From positions 1 through 63,899 of IMG/VR virus record IMGVR_UViG_3300009506_000024: a stretch of DNA of 63,899 bases, one strand, 5' to 3'. Each line of letters opens with the position of its first letter. Position 1 is the first letter of the stretch. The notes under the pieces are model-generated. The model saw only the letters and a program-made list of their open reading frames with translations, was not told the DNA's origin and did not search any database. The position numbers were made by a program, and so were the translations under genes. Shown one piece after another: positions 45,051 through 53,183 of this stretch. The DNA comes from a virus.

Positions 45051-45900
45051 GGAGGGCTTCAACCCTCGCACGAAGAAGAACATGGTTCCTGACGAGGAGC
45101 TCTTGGATTCTGTTCGGGCGCGAGGTGTGGAGAACCCCATCCACGTCCGACGCAAAGAGGGCAGCAACAAGCTCTTCATCGTCGACGGTCATCGCCGCGC
45201 GCTCGCGGCTTCCTTAGCCTACGAGAAGGGCTCGAGCGGGCCCATTCGAGTCGTGGACCACGGCTACATCAGTGACCGGGAGGCAAAGCTCCTCGCCTTG
45301 ACGGCCACCAGCTATGGCAAACCGTTGACGAAGCGAGAGCTCATCGGGGTGATCGAGTGGCTGTCGAAGGACGGGATGTCCCCCGTCGAGATTGGCAAGG
45401 CACTCGGCCGAAACAAGACCGTCATCTACGAGTACCTGGCAGTCGCCACGAAGGCGTCGCCCAAGCTCAAGACGGCGGCGAAAAAGAGCGTCAAGGAGGG
45501 AGGTGTCTCCCCACGAGCTGCAGCGCAGGCTTCCCAACTTCCGAAGAAGGAGCAGGACAAGCTGGCCAAGAAGATGGGTGGGAAGTCCGAGAAGGAACAG
45601 ATGGAGGACGTGCGAGAAGCGAAAGAGCGCGTGCGCCCCAAGAAGGCTCCTTCCATCAAAACGGGTCCGTCTGCCGGCGCAAAGCCAGACGTTCGGGGCC
45701 GTCTCCCTGGCGACAAGGAAGAGGTCAAGTACAAAGTTGCCTCGGACTACAAAGAGAGGTGTCAACTTCTCGAACAAGAGGTTACAAAGCGACTGAGGAG
45801 AGCACCTAGCAACAAAGAGCTGCTGGGCATGTCCAAAGTCATTGCCTGCATCAAAGGCAGGATGAAGGTCGAGGACGTGTTCCGGTGGGACGGAGTGTAA
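44959..45900 (+). CDS. ParB-like protein
   Basis: 313 residues. The N-terminal ParB/Srx-like domain has NPRTKKNMVPDEELLDSVRA, then PIHVRR and the GHRR box in FIVDGHRRALAAS. An HTH follows (MSPVEIGKALGRNKTVIYEY). A Lys/Glu-rich helical region and a small C-terminal domain complete it. In plasmids and phages such proteins bind partition sites or act as regulators; some cleave DNA. No ParA partner is seen, but an FtsZ/TubZ-like gene lies 14 kb downstream. Confidence 0.8.
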   Translation: MATTKKASPKKGLVKLEDGGLAAYLDLIEIEEGFNPRTKKNMVPDEELLDSVRARGVENPIHVRRKEGSNKLFIVDGHRRALAASLAYEKGSSGPIRVVDHGYISDREAKLLALTATSYGKPLTKRELIGVIEWLSKDGMSPVEIGKALGRNKTVIYEYLAVATKASPKLKTAAKKSVKEGGVSPRAAAQASQLPKKEQDKLAKKMGGKSEKEQMEDVREAKERVRPKKAPSIKTGPSAGAKPDVRGRLPGDKEEVKYKVASDYKERCQLLEQEVTKRLRRAPSNKELLGMSKVIACIKGRMKVEDVFRWDGV

Positions 45901-45901
45901 C

Positions 45902-46282
45902 ATGGCAGGCAACACGAAATTTATGGGCTTCACTCCCGACGGCAAGGTCCAGTTGGAACGTTGGGGAGGGAAGTCTACGGTCGCAGTGTCACCCGAGAGT
46001 CTTTCCGCTCTCAGAGTTGCGTGCTACAGCGAGCTCCCCAAAGGGCCGCAACAAAGGAGGAGGGATGACCTTGATGACTTCCACGTTGGTTATGACGAGC
46101 AAGTGGGCCGTGTCCGTGTGGATATGGATCCTGCGACCGCCGCGTACCTTGCAGACCGCCTCGAGTTCTTCAGAGACGACGAGGTGGTGGAGAAGATCGC
46201 TCCTTGGGCGAATGACCTAAGGGTAGCTGTTCAGGCTCATCATGACTACCACAACACTGACGGAGAACCGGGGATCGAATGA
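45902..46282 (+). CDS. Hypothetical protein
   Basis: 126 residues, starting one base after the ParB-like stop and overlapping the next gene. Compact alpha/beta sequence (FMGFTPDGKVQLERWGG, then VRVDMDPATAAYLADRLEFF). The family was not recognised. Its tight spacing puts it in the early operon. Confidence 0.6.
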   Translation: MAGNTKFMGFTPDGKVQLERWGGKSTVAVSPESLSALRVACYSELPKGPQQRRRDDLDDFHVGYDEQVGRVRVDMDPATAAYLADRLEFFRDDEVVEKIAPWANDLRVAVQAHHDYHNTDGEPGIE

Positions 46283-46821
46283 GAGATCTACTGTTGGACG
46301 TCGACGGTGTCTGCGCTGACTTCTCGGGAGCTCTGATCTCTGCAGTGGGGTCCGACCTCAAGGTCGAGAATGTCACCCGCTGGGACATTCTGGGTCTGTT
46401 CACCATCGAACAGAGAGAGCTCGCCTACGACTACTTGGCCGACCCTGAGTTTTGGAGAAGCCTTCCAGTCATAGAGGGGGCAGAGGAAGGAGTTCCTGTC
46501 CTCGAGGTGACGCACAACATTTTGTGGGTCACTTCTCCCTGGGCGAGCTGTGAGGGATGGGAAGACGCTCGACGTGCTTGGTTGAACGAGCACTTCAACA
46601 TGGACGAGAAAGGGCAGCCGTACCACCCCAGATCGGACAAGGAGAACATCGCCGGCGACGCGATGATCGATGACAAGCCGAGCAATGTCGAGAAGTGGGC
46701 AGCGGCTCACCCGAAGGGAAAGGCGTACTTGTTCGACGCGCCCTACAACCGTGACTTCGATTGGCCCCGCATCACATGGGACCGAATCCTGAAGACACGT
46801 AGCCTTTGGGGTGCGCTATGA
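46279..46821 (+). CDS. 5'(3')-deoxyribonucleotidase, HAD superfamily
   Basis: 180 residues. LLLDVDGVCADFSGAL is HAD motif I with the two catalytic Asp. WVTSPWASC matches motif II of the NT5C/deoxyribonucleotidase group, and AGDAMIDDKPSNVE is motif IV. It removes phosphate from deoxynucleoside monophosphates and may tune the pool with the nearby deoxynucleoside kinase, thymidylate kinase and ThyX. Confidence 0.85.
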   Translation: MRDLLLDVDGVCADFSGALISAVGSDLKVENVTRWDILGLFTIEQRELAYDYLADPEFWRSLPVIEGAEEGVPVLEVTHNILWVTSPWASCEGWEDARRAWLNEHFNMDEKGQPYHPRSDKENIAGDAMIDDKPSNVEKWAAAHPKGKAYLFDAPYNRDFDWPRITWDRILKTRSLWGAL

Positions 46822-47273
46822 ATCCGCTCAACCTCCCCTTCGGCAGGAAGCCCAGGAAGGAGCCTCAGGAGAAGGTTCCCAACTTCTTGGGAGTGAAGAC
46901 GGAGGCAGTCAGAGACGATGCTGGCGCTGAGAAGTTCATCATCATTTCGGTAGGAGGACTCAAAGGCATCCCCGCCGGAGAGTTCAAACTGGCCTGGGTA
47001 GAGGGGCAGTCGTTGGGCGTCTACCTATCCAGGATCAAGATGAAGCGCGCGGCCATCTATGCGGCCGTGAGGAACCCCGACAGACTCGAGCTCGGTCGAT
47101 TGAGGATGACGTACATCCCTGAAGAGGGAGATCGCATCACCATCGGCAACGCTCAAGTCAGCTCGGCACTGACCTTTCAGAGGTCAAACCACAACGCGGA
47201 AGCCGTCGCCCGACGCATGGGTGGGGGCGCACGCATCGTAGAAGCGCCCCTTGTTGGGCGTAGAAAGAAATAG
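46818..47273 (+). CDS. Hypothetical protein
   Basis: 151 residues from the ATG at 46818 that overlaps the previous TGA. Contains beta-rich sequence (KFIIISVGGLKGIPAGEFKL, then RMTYIPEEGDRITIGNAQV). No family recognised. It lies between two nucleotide-metabolism genes. Confidence 0.6.
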   Translation: MNPLNLPFGRKPRKEPQEKVPNFLGVKTEAVRDDAGAEKFIIISVGGLKGIPAGEFKLAWVEGQSLGVYLSRIKMKRAAIYAAVRNPDRLELGRLRMTYIPEEGDRITIGNAQVSSALTFQRSNHNAEAVARRMGGGARIVEAPLVGRRKK

Positions 47274-47287
47274 CACCGGAGGAAAGG

Positions 47288-47953
47288 ATGAAGACTGGAC
47301 CAGTCGCATGGGTTGAAGGAATCATTGGCGCAGGAAAGAGCACATTGGCGGAGATCCTCTCCAAGGAGTTGGGCCTTCGAAGGTTCCTCGAGCCCGTAGA
47401 CAGCAACCCGTACTTGGCAGATTTCTACAAAGACCCCAAACGCTGGGCGTTCCCGATGCAGATCGAGCTGATGAGTCATCGGTACGCCATGCAGAAGGAG
47501 GCGGCCTACGGAGCGGCCCGAGGGTTCGGCGCGGTGCTGGATCGAGGAATGCCCGGTGACCGTGTGTTCTGCAAGCTGCACATGCTCGCCGGCAACATGG
47601 ATGAGCGAGAGTGGGACACCTACGAGCGGCTGTACGAAGTGATGGCCTGCTCGCTGACGGTGCCCTCCATCCTCATCTTCCTGGACGTAGATCCAGAGGT
47701 TGCACTCGAGCGAGTGAAGACGCGCGCCCGTGGGGCCGAGGTGGGAATCGACTTGAAGTACCTGAACGACTTGCGCAAGGGGTATCTCGACCTCATGTGC
47801 GAGATCGAAAGTGGAGCTCACCCATGGAGCAAGGGAATGGAAGTGATGCGGCTCGCTTGGAACTCGGACCACCTACCGACCGGTCCTCTGATCGAGGAGC
47901 TGGCTCACAGGTTCCGGATCCAGCGACCCGTGAACGACAACTCGCCTTCGTGA
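47288..47953 (+). CDS. Deoxynucleoside kinase
   Basis: 221 residues. Walker A in VEGIIGAGKSTLAE (residues 9-22). The dNK-type LEPVDSNPYLADFYKDPKRW and FPMQIELMSHRYAMQ segments bind the nucleoside, and VLDRGMPGDRVF has the DR motif of the lid. SLTVPSILIFLDVDPEVALER is the downstream strand. It phosphorylates deoxynucleosides, giving monophosphates to the downstream kinase, the reverse of the HAD enzyme 470 bases upstream. Confidence 0.88.
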   Translation: MKTGPVAWVEGIIGAGKSTLAEILSKELGLRRFLEPVDSNPYLADFYKDPKRWAFPMQIELMSHRYAMQKEAAYGAARGFGAVLDRGMPGDRVFCKLHMLAGNMDEREWDTYERLYEVMACSLTVPSILIFLDVDPEVALERVKTRARGAEVGIDLKYLNDLRKGYLDLMCEIESGAHPWSKGMEVMRLAWNSDHLPTGPLIEELAHRFRIQRPVNDNSPS

Positions 47954-48147
47954 AGCAGCACGTTCTGGCGAAGCTCAAGAGAGTCGTCGAGGGACTCGAG
48001 TCTGGGTCTCTCGACGTTGAGATGTACCACGACCACAACGAAACAGGGCACTCAGAGATGAACGTCATCCTCATGGGGGACTTCCTCTGCGCCTACCATC
48101 GTGTGCATCTCGTAGCGACGGAAGATTGGCCTACCCACCTTGGGTAG
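47950..48147 (+). CDS. Small hypothetical protein, GTG start
   Basis: 65 residues from a GTG whose last bases overlap the kinase stop (GTGA). The sequence (KRVVEGLESGSLDVEMYHDH, then SEMNVILMGDFLCAYHR) is coherent. The stop lies in a small hairpin (CTACCCA/TGGGTAG, 48131-48147) that may mark the end of the transcript. Function unknown. Confidence 0.5.
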   Translation: MKQHVLAKLKRVVEGLESGSLDVEMYHDHNETGHSEMNVILMGDFLCAYHRVHLVATEDWPTHLG

Positions 48148-48217
48148 CGCAAGAACGGTCAATCCCTCGTCATAAGTACCCTAGTAGTACTCCCTAACAT
48201 TTCACTGGAGGATTGTG

Positions 48218-49402
48218 ATGGCACTGATTCATCATGACGGCCGGGACTATCGTGTCGCGGCAGAGGCAGCGGGCCTGTGGGCCCGAGACAAGATTGAGGG
48301 CCAGATCCGTGCTGGCCGAGAAAATGGAATGGAGACCATTCGGCAGGTGTTGAACACCGTGCCGCAAGACTTCATCCCCTACCACGACGAGATGACCTTC
48401 AAGGCTGAGGACAAACACCTCGTTTTGTCGTTCCCGGTCAAGGTGGACGGGAAGGTCGAGCAGAAGACGGTGCCCATGCACCGGAACGCCGTTGGCCAGA
48501 TGGTGGACCCCATCAACTACGGGAGGACCATCAAGCTGCCCAGCCCGGCCAAGATGACCGACTTCGTGATGGACGAGCCAGAGGTCCTCGAGGACTGGGC
48601 AGGGATGCTCAACAAGCTCTACCGGAAGACTCTCAAGAGGGACCGTAGGTCTCTTGTGCGCGTCGTCAACGACCGGGCCATGAGCATTCTGAGTCCGAAG
48701 TACCGACGCCTCAACTCCGGGAGGCTGGTGGAGGCCTTCGTGGCGGCCATCCGTCAGTACGACGCCCACATCGTCACCGGTCGGGCGTTCGATACGTTCT
48801 TCTACTTGAAGGCGCTCCAGCGCGTCATCTACGAGCCCCTGAAGGGGGAGGTCATGGCCTTCGGCGTCGAGTTCCGGCACGGGGACCATGGCAGCTCCAA
48901 GCTGTGGCTGCGGGGCTTCGCAGAGAGGCTGCGCTGCACCAACCTGATGATGACCGACACCTGCTTCTCTGAGGTCCACCTCGGGGCGCCGCTGCCGGAC
49001 CACATCGAGTTCAGCGACAAGACGATGCAGTTGGACACCGAGGCCCGAGCTTCGGCCATGACCGACGTCATCAAGAGCGTGTTCGAGCCCGAGTACGTCA
49101 ACGCCAAGATGGCTCGGATCGAGCAGGCCTCCAAGGAGAACGTGGATGGTGACGCCATCCTCGCTGGCCTGGTAGAGAGGAAGCGCATCACCAAGGGTGA
49201 GGCAGAGGAGACCAAGAAGAAGTTCCGCAGCGCAGACACCGAGCTCTTGCCGGCTGGTGACAGTGCCCTGCGACTGGCGAATGCGCTCTCGTTGCTGGCT
49301 CAGGAAGTGGAGCCGGAACGCGGGCTCGAGCTCGAGGCCCTGTCGGGTCAGGTCATCGGTCTCGATTCGAATGAAGAGGCAGACCCGAAGAAGCTCAACT
49401 AG
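48218..49402 (+). CDS. DUF932-like protein
   Basis: 394 residues, good GGAGG site. The sequence (LSPKYRRLNSGRLVEAFVAA, then EVMAFGVEFRHGDHGSSKLW) resembles phage and plasmid DUF932 proteins ('LSxxYxxxxN...'). Their function is unknown, though some are linked to DNA replication or recombination. The C-terminal 130 residues are helical and charged. It precedes the histone-fold gene by 45 bases, so the two are probably co-expressed. Confidence 0.6.
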   Translation: MALIHHDGRDYRVAAEAAGLWARDKIEGQIRAGRENGMETIRQVLNTVPQDFIPYHDEMTFKAEDKHLVLSFPVKVDGKVEQKTVPMHRNAVGQMVDPINYGRTIKLPSPAKMTDFVMDEPEVLEDWAGMLNKLYRKTLKRDRRSLVRVVNDRAMSILSPKYRRLNSGRLVEAFVAAIRQYDAHIVTGRAFDTFFYLKALQRVIYEPLKGEVMAFGVEFRHGDHGSSKLWLRGFAERLRCTNLMMTDTCFSEVHLGAPLPDHIEFSDKTMQLDTEARASAMTDVIKSVFEPEYVNAKMARIEQASKENVDGDAILAGLVERKRITKGEAEETKKKFRSADTELLPAGDSALRLANALSLLAQEVEPERGLELEALSGQVIGLDSNEEADPKKLN

Positions 49403-49447
49403 CCGGCACGCCGTCGGCACACATGGCGTAAAGCCAGGAGGAAGAAA

Positions 49448-49642
49448 ATGGCGAAGAAGCAGGAAGTGAAAGAGGTCATCATCGTTGGGTCGAAGACCAA
49501 AGACATCGTGAAGAGTCTCGACTGCAACACGGCTGGGGACTTCATCGAAGCCCTGTCCGACCGGGCGCACGAGATGGTTCACGCCGCCGTCGAGCGTGCC
49601 AAGGCCAACGGGCGCAAGACCGTTCGGGCCACGGACCTCTAG
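49448..49642 (+). CDS. Bacterial-type histone-fold protein
   Basis: 64 residues. The N-terminal strand/helix (VKEVIIVGSKTKDIVKSLDC) leads to a long helix (TAGDFIEALSDRAHEMVHAA). It closes with VERAKANGRKTVRATDL, the RKTV-x-x-DL ending of the histone fold seen in archaeal histones and in bacterial histones such as Bdellovibrio Bd0055. The length matches a single histone fold with no tails. It would dimerise and bind or coat DNA. It sits between the DUF932-like and J-domain genes and has its own ribosome binding site. A histone encoded by a tailed phage is uncommon. Confidence 0.8.
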   Translation: MAKKQEVKEVIIVGSKTKDIVKSLDCNTAGDFIEALSDRAHEMVHAAVERAKANGRKTVRATDL

Positions 49643-49648
49643 TGGTTT

Positions 49649-49681
49649 GCCTGGGGGCGCACGCATTGTGCGCTCCCAGGC
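49649..49681 (+). terminator. Strong hairpin after histone-like gene
   Basis: GCCTGGG..GCGCAC pairs with GTGCGC..CCCAGGC around GCATT. The stem is long and nearly perfect, but the following sequence (GTAACCTTTA) has no strong T-run, so it could be a terminator or a 3' protecting structure. Confidence 0.5.
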
Positions 49682-49694
49682 GTAACCTTTAGCC

Positions 49695-50618
49695 ATGGCT
49701 TTCAGATGGATACATGTACTCCGTCGGTACGATGAAAACCGAGAGGGGTTCTTCTACCTCTTTCGATTCCCCTTCAATGAGGAGCTCAATGAAGAGCTCA
49801 AGACTCGAATCCAACCAAAGGGAGACCGGTTCTTCTATCCCAAGACAAAAGCGTGGCACATCGCAGAGAGGCACGTAGATCTTGCTGAGGAGATCATTCT
49901 GAAGCACACCGGTCTGCGAGTCTGCAGCACGTGTCGAAGAGGAGATTTCTGCAAAGCATGGTCCCACTTGGAAGACGAGGATCTCTGGGAACGAAAGGCC
50001 CCGCCCTGGGCTGACAGCGAGTGGGAGCACGTGACTGATGACTACGATTACTACGAGCACGTCAAACAGGAATGGGAGGATGATGGTACGAAGGACAACT
50101 TCTTCCACGGGAACTTCCGTCAGAAAAAGGAAGAAGAGCAGAAGAAGGAACATGGGGACGACTTTCGCGGGTATGGAACGCGCCATTGTGAGACGGAGAG
50201 TGAGCGCGCCAGCGCTCAAGAGAAGTACCAGCAGTGGGTGAACGAGCAGGCTGCGCGCCGAGCTCGGGAGCGGGCCCAGTATGGGCAGAGGCACTACGAC
50301 CGCAACGCTTACGCTGGTCAGGGTCAACAACGGAGCTGGAGACAGCAGGCCAAGCAGCCAAACTTTGACAGCTTGTTCGACGACCCAGAGGTCCCAACCG
50401 GAGATCAGAGATGGTACGATCCTGGAAAGAGAAGGGACTCAAGATGGGCAATGCGGGTGCTGGGACTGACAGAGCTGCCTGACAAGGCTACTTTGAAGTC
50501 GGTCTTCAGGAAGCTGGTTTTTCAGTACCACCCGGATCGTGGAGAGGAAGGAAGTCACGACAAGATGGCACTCATTAACGCCGCCCGAGACTACCTCGAC
50601 ATGTTCATTTCAGGATAG
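49695..50618 (+). CDS. J-domain protein with Cys-containing N-terminus
   Basis: 307 residues. The N-terminal region has RVCSTCRRGDFCKAW, a possible zinc site, and a compact domain (FFYPKTKAWHIAERHVDLA). The middle is charged and disordered (EEEQKKEHGDDF, Gln/Arg-rich runs). The C-terminal 70 residues are a J-domain with the HPD tripeptide in VFQYHPDRGEEG. It would stimulate host DnaK. It is the second J-domain protein of the window, after the ligase fusion. Confidence 0.75.
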   Translation: MAFRWIHVLRRYDENREGFFYLFRFPFNEELNEELKTRIQPKGDRFFYPKTKAWHIAERHVDLAEEIILKHTGLRVCSTCRRGDFCKAWSHLEDEDLWERKAPPWADSEWEHVTDDYDYYEHVKQEWEDDGTKDNFFHGNFRQKKEEEQKKEHGDDFRGYGTRHCETESERASAQEKYQQWVNEQAARRARERAQYGQRHYDRNAYAGQGQQRSWRQQAKQPNFDSLFDDPEVPTGDQRWYDPGKRRDSRWAMRVLGLTELPDKATLKSVFRKLVFQYHPDRGEEGSHDKMALINAARDYLDMFISG

Positions 50619-50628
50619 AGTGAGCTCG

Positions 50629-50910
50629 ATGGACGAAATAGGACTCAAACATCTGATCCGAGTGATAGGGTTGTGTCAGACGCCCCACGACTCGTGGTCC
50701 GATGAAGACAACAGGGCACTCAGACGTGCACGTGAGTACGTCCAAGAGGCTAGAAAGGACATAAGTGAAAGCGAGTGTACGAAAACAGGTTCTGGAGATG
50801 CTGGAGAAGGCTCCCAAAAGCAAGACGATCAAACGTCTTCGGGAGGAGTTTCAACGGAAGGGCTTCCTCTCCAAGAGGGAGATCCGGGAGCTCTCGAACC
50901 TGATGGCTGA
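50629..50910 (+). CDS. Hypothetical protein overlapping the next small gene
   Basis: 93 residues from ATG 50629. The first 48 residues look like a real helical protein (MDEIGLKHLIRVIGLCQTPH, then NRALRRAREYVQEARKD). The rest is encoded opposite a different, more protein-like frame (50765-50926) and looks like an unselected tail. The functional product may be short, or the frames may be joined by a shift. Confidence 0.45.
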   Translation: MDEIGLKHLIRVIGLCQTPHDSWSDEDNRALRRAREYVQEARKDISESECTKTGSGDAGEGSQKQDDQTSSGGVSTEGLPLQEGDPGALEPDG

Positions 50911-50926
50911 CACCCAGGCCGCATAG
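50765..50926 (+). CDS. Small basic helical protein, GTG start
   Basis: 53 residues. It reads as two amphipathic helices (SVRKQVLEMLEKAPKSKTIK and RLREEFQRKGFLSKREIREL) and ends before a terminator. It overlaps the preceding gene in another frame for 146 bases. The basic charge is compatible with nucleic-acid binding. Function unknown. Confidence 0.5.
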   Translation: MKASVRKQVLEMLEKAPKSKTIKRLREEFQRKGFLSKREIRELSNLMADTQAA

Positions 50927-50967
50927 TTGACTCCGGAGTGTTCCCTCCGGTGACTTCGGGGTCTCGA

Positions 50968-51004
50968 AGAGGCTCCTCTGGCATTGCTGGGGGAGCCTCT
51001 TTCT
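50968..51004 (+). terminator. Rho-independent terminator
   Basis: AGAGGCTCC pairs with GGAGCCTCT across a 15-base loop, followed by TTCT. It closes the transcript that carries the J-domain and small helical genes. Confidence 0.75.
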
Positions 51005-51089
51005 GTCAACCCCTTCATTGACTTGCAAACTTGAGCCAGCCGCGGTTAGTGTCGGCCTCTTGGCTCTCATCAACCTGCGAGAAGGAATC

Positions 51090-51671
51090 ATGCCCGGAAA
51101 CGTAGTTCATGTGCCTTCGGACGTTCACGAACGCGCGAAGGCGTTTTGTAAGAAGCACGATCTCCACATGTCGAAGTGGGTGAGCACGCTCATCCTCGAC
51201 GCACTGAAGAGAACGTCCCCGCCGATACCGGTGAAGGTGATCAAGGAGTCACCTACCCCTGTCCCGGTGGAGAGCAACAAACAACTTCCAGCCACCACCG
51301 GAGGATCGGATGGACACAGCCCCTGGGAACAACCCCCCTTCTGGGCAACCCCAGCAGAAGAAGAAGCGGCGAAGAAGAAGGCGGAAAAGGGCCGCCGACT
51401 CGCCGCAGCCGAGCGCGAATGGGAACGGGAAAACGGATTGGAAAGGCCTGGCGCTCGCCCTCCAGGAGAACGTCAAGCAGCTCGAGGAGAATCTGGCCCG
51501 ACAGAGGGAGAAGTACAACTCTCTGAAGAGCAGGTTCAAAGTGCTGGCGGACACGAGTCTGGACGAGAGGGCAGCGGTGAAGCTGCGAGTCTTCAACCAC
51601 CTTTGGGGCCAACTGATCAACTTCCAAGCGAAGTGCCCGGAGGACAAGAAGAGGATCGAAGAGCTGGTTGA
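51090..51671 (+). CDS. Ribbon-helix-helix protein whose 3' half overlaps another gene
   Basis: 193 residues from the ATG at 51090 (GAGAAGG upstream). The first 40 residues are an RHH-like unit (NVVHVPSDVHERAKAFCKKH then MSKWVSTLILDAL). From codon 74 the reading frame runs through the coding sequence of the gene at 51310 in another frame, and its product there is Glu/Ala/Arg-rich. Either both frames are expressed or the functional RHH protein is short. A terminator lies just upstream. Confidence 0.55.
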   Translation: MPGNVVHVPSDVHERAKAFCKKHDLHMSKWVSTLILDALKRTSPPIPVKVIKESPTPVPVESNKQLPATTGGSDGHSPWEQPPFWATPAEEEAAKKKAEKGRRLAAAEREWERENGLERPGARPPGERQAARGESGPTEGEVQLSEEQVQSAGGHESGREGSGEAASLQPPLGPTDQLPSEVPGGQEEDRRAG

Positions 51672-51729
51672 CCAGACGATGCCGGCGTTGAAGAACGCCG
51701 TGATCAGAGCTTCGAAGCCTATCGAGTGA
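51310..51729 (+). CDS. Basic N-terminus plus coiled-coil protein
   Basis: 139 residues with GGAGGATCGG directly before its ATG. The N-terminus is an Arg/Lys stretch (KKKRRRRRRKRA). A coiled coil follows (LALALQENVKQLEENLARQR), then a compact helical C-terminus (LWGQLINFQAKCPEDKKRI). It is likely DNA- or RNA-binding and oligomeric. It overlaps the RHH gene for 362 bases, an unusually long same-strand overlap. Confidence 0.65.
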   Translation: MDTAPGNNPPSGQPQQKKKRRRRRRKRAADSPQPSANGNGKTDWKGLALALQENVKQLEENLARQREKYNSLKSRFKVLADTSLDERAAVKLRVFNHLWGQLINFQAKCPEDKKRIEELVDQTMPALKNAVIRASKPIE

Positions 51730-51837
51730 GGGCGCCAGGCTGGAGGTTGGCAAATCTCTGGCCCTGCGATGACCACCCTGAAGGGCAGCCTGGCACCCCA
51801 CTGTTTTTCTACATGACTGAATCACCGGAGGAAAGCG

Positions 51838-52539
51838 ATGTTCATTTCAGTCGAAGGCCCTGACTGCTGCGGCAAGGGCACCCAATCAAAGCTCCTGGCT
51901 GAGCGCTTGGGAGCGAAGCCATTCAAGTTCCCGGACCGAAACACCCCTATCGGGGCGCTCATCTACAGCCACCTGTTCGAAGAGTGGCATGCCAGGCCCC
52001 TGGACGAGAAGCTCTCGGGGAAGAGAGAGGAGATCAACGCTCTCATGTTTCAGTGCATGCAACTCGCCAATCGGCTCGAGCATGCACATGACATCTCCAC
52101 CACTCTTCTCGGGGGTCAAGATGTCGTGTCCGACAGGTACATCGCCAGCGGGATCGTCTATGGAGGGTCGGATGGCTTGGACCCTGAGTACATTTTGAGG
52201 ATTCAGCAGTACCTACCCCAGCCAGACCTCAACATCCTGCTGGACTTGGACGTCAGTGACATTCGGACCCGCATGGAAGGTAGAGGGGACACCCCCGACC
52301 GCTACGAGAACCTCGACAAGCTCGCTGACATCATCCAGCGGTACCGCATGCTCTGGAAAGAGATGGCCATTCGGGAAGGAGAAGGCCGATGGATCATGTT
52401 GGACGCAAGAAAGTCGATGGTGGAGACAGCGGCAAACATCATCGAGGTGGTGAAGCAGTGGCATGCGTACACCACGGGGACGGGGAGATGGCCGAGCGAT
52501 CAGCCGAACTTCTCCAACCCTCCGAGGTCGGCTGGGTGA
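51838..52539 (+). CDS. tmk: Thymidylate kinase
   Basis: 233 residues. P-loop in FISVEGPDCCGKGTQSKLLA (residues 2-21). The DR-Y motif is VSDRYIASGIVYGGSDGLD, with the lid arginines in DIRTRMEGRGD. LNILLDLDV precedes. It makes dTDP from dTMP, linking ThyX to dTTP. The last 30 residues overlap the next gene in another frame. Confidence 0.9.
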   Translation: MFISVEGPDCCGKGTQSKLLAERLGAKPFKFPDRNTPIGALIYSHLFEEWHARPLDEKLSGKREEINALMFQCMQLANRLEHAHDISTTLLGGQDVVSDRYIASGIVYGGSDGLDPEYILRIQQYLPQPDLNILLDLDVSDIRTRMEGRGDTPDRYENLDKLADIIQRYRMLWKEMAIREGEGRWIMLDARKSMVETAANIIEVVKQWHAYTTGTGRWPSDQPNFSNPPRSAG

Positions 52540-53159
52540 GCCGCTTGAACACGTGGGCGGGCGGGTTGACTGGTACAGTAGTCATCGTCAACCTGGTCGT
52601 CCTCATCTGGCACGTCCGGGCTATCGAGAGTCGCTTGGACGAAACCGCCGACAAGGTGGTCAGCATGCAAGACGGGGTTGATGGCCTCGTCCGCATGTAT
52701 CCGCAGAAGATCGATGAGGACATTCTCTACCTCAAGATCTTGGTTCGGAAGCCCACGGCTGACAAGTCCGTGGCCCGGAAAATCTCCTCTGTGGTGGCGA
52801 AGCACGCAAAAGGGTTCAACAGAGACCCCAACCTGGTGCTAGCTATCATTGAAGTGGAATCCAATTACCTCATCGAAGAGACGTCACCTGCTGGAGCCAT
52901 TGGCTTGATGCAGGTCATGCCTCAGTGGGTGGAGGTCTTCGGTATCCGGTGCAACCTCAAGGACCCGGATTGCAACGTGCAGTCTGGACTTCGCCTGCTC
53001 GAGTCCTACGAGCAGCTCTACGGCAACCTCAAGGTTGCTCTCACGGTCTACAATCGTGGGCCGAGCCCAGTAGATTGGGCTTTCATCAAGGGCCAAGATC
53101 CTGACAACGGCTATGCCGGCAAGATCTTGAAGGCCTACGAAGAAATTCAGTCCCTATGA
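52488..53159 (+). CDS. Membrane-anchored lytic transglycosylase
   Basis: 223 residues from the ATG at 52488. A hydrophobic segment at about 25-44 (WAGGLTGTVVIVNLVVLIWH) anchors it in the membrane. An SLT fold follows: NLVLAIIEVESNYLIEETSP with catalytic Glu124, AGAIGLMQVMPQWV, and ALTVYNRGPSPVDW (AYN-like). It cleaves peptidoglycan, for DNA entry or for lysis. The gene overlaps the tmk 3' end and starts inside it. Confidence 0.82.
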   Translation: MAERSAELLQPSEVGWVSRLNTWAGGLTGTVVIVNLVVLIWHVRAIESRLDETADKVVSMQDGVDGLVRMYPQKIDEDILYLKILVRKPTADKSVARKISSVVAKHAKGFNRDPNLVLAIIEVESNYLIEETSPAGAIGLMQVMPQWVEVFGIRCNLKDPDCNVQSGLRLLESYEQLYGNLKVALTVYNRGPSPVDWAFIKGQDPDNGYAGKILKAYEEIQSL

Positions 53160-53183
53160 AAATCGCGTCAAAAGAAGCCCTCC

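Noticed and set aside
48175-48191. Short inverted repeat AGTAC/GTACT before the DUF932-like gene
   Set aside because: Five-base arms are too short to stand out from chance; noted only as a possible operator.
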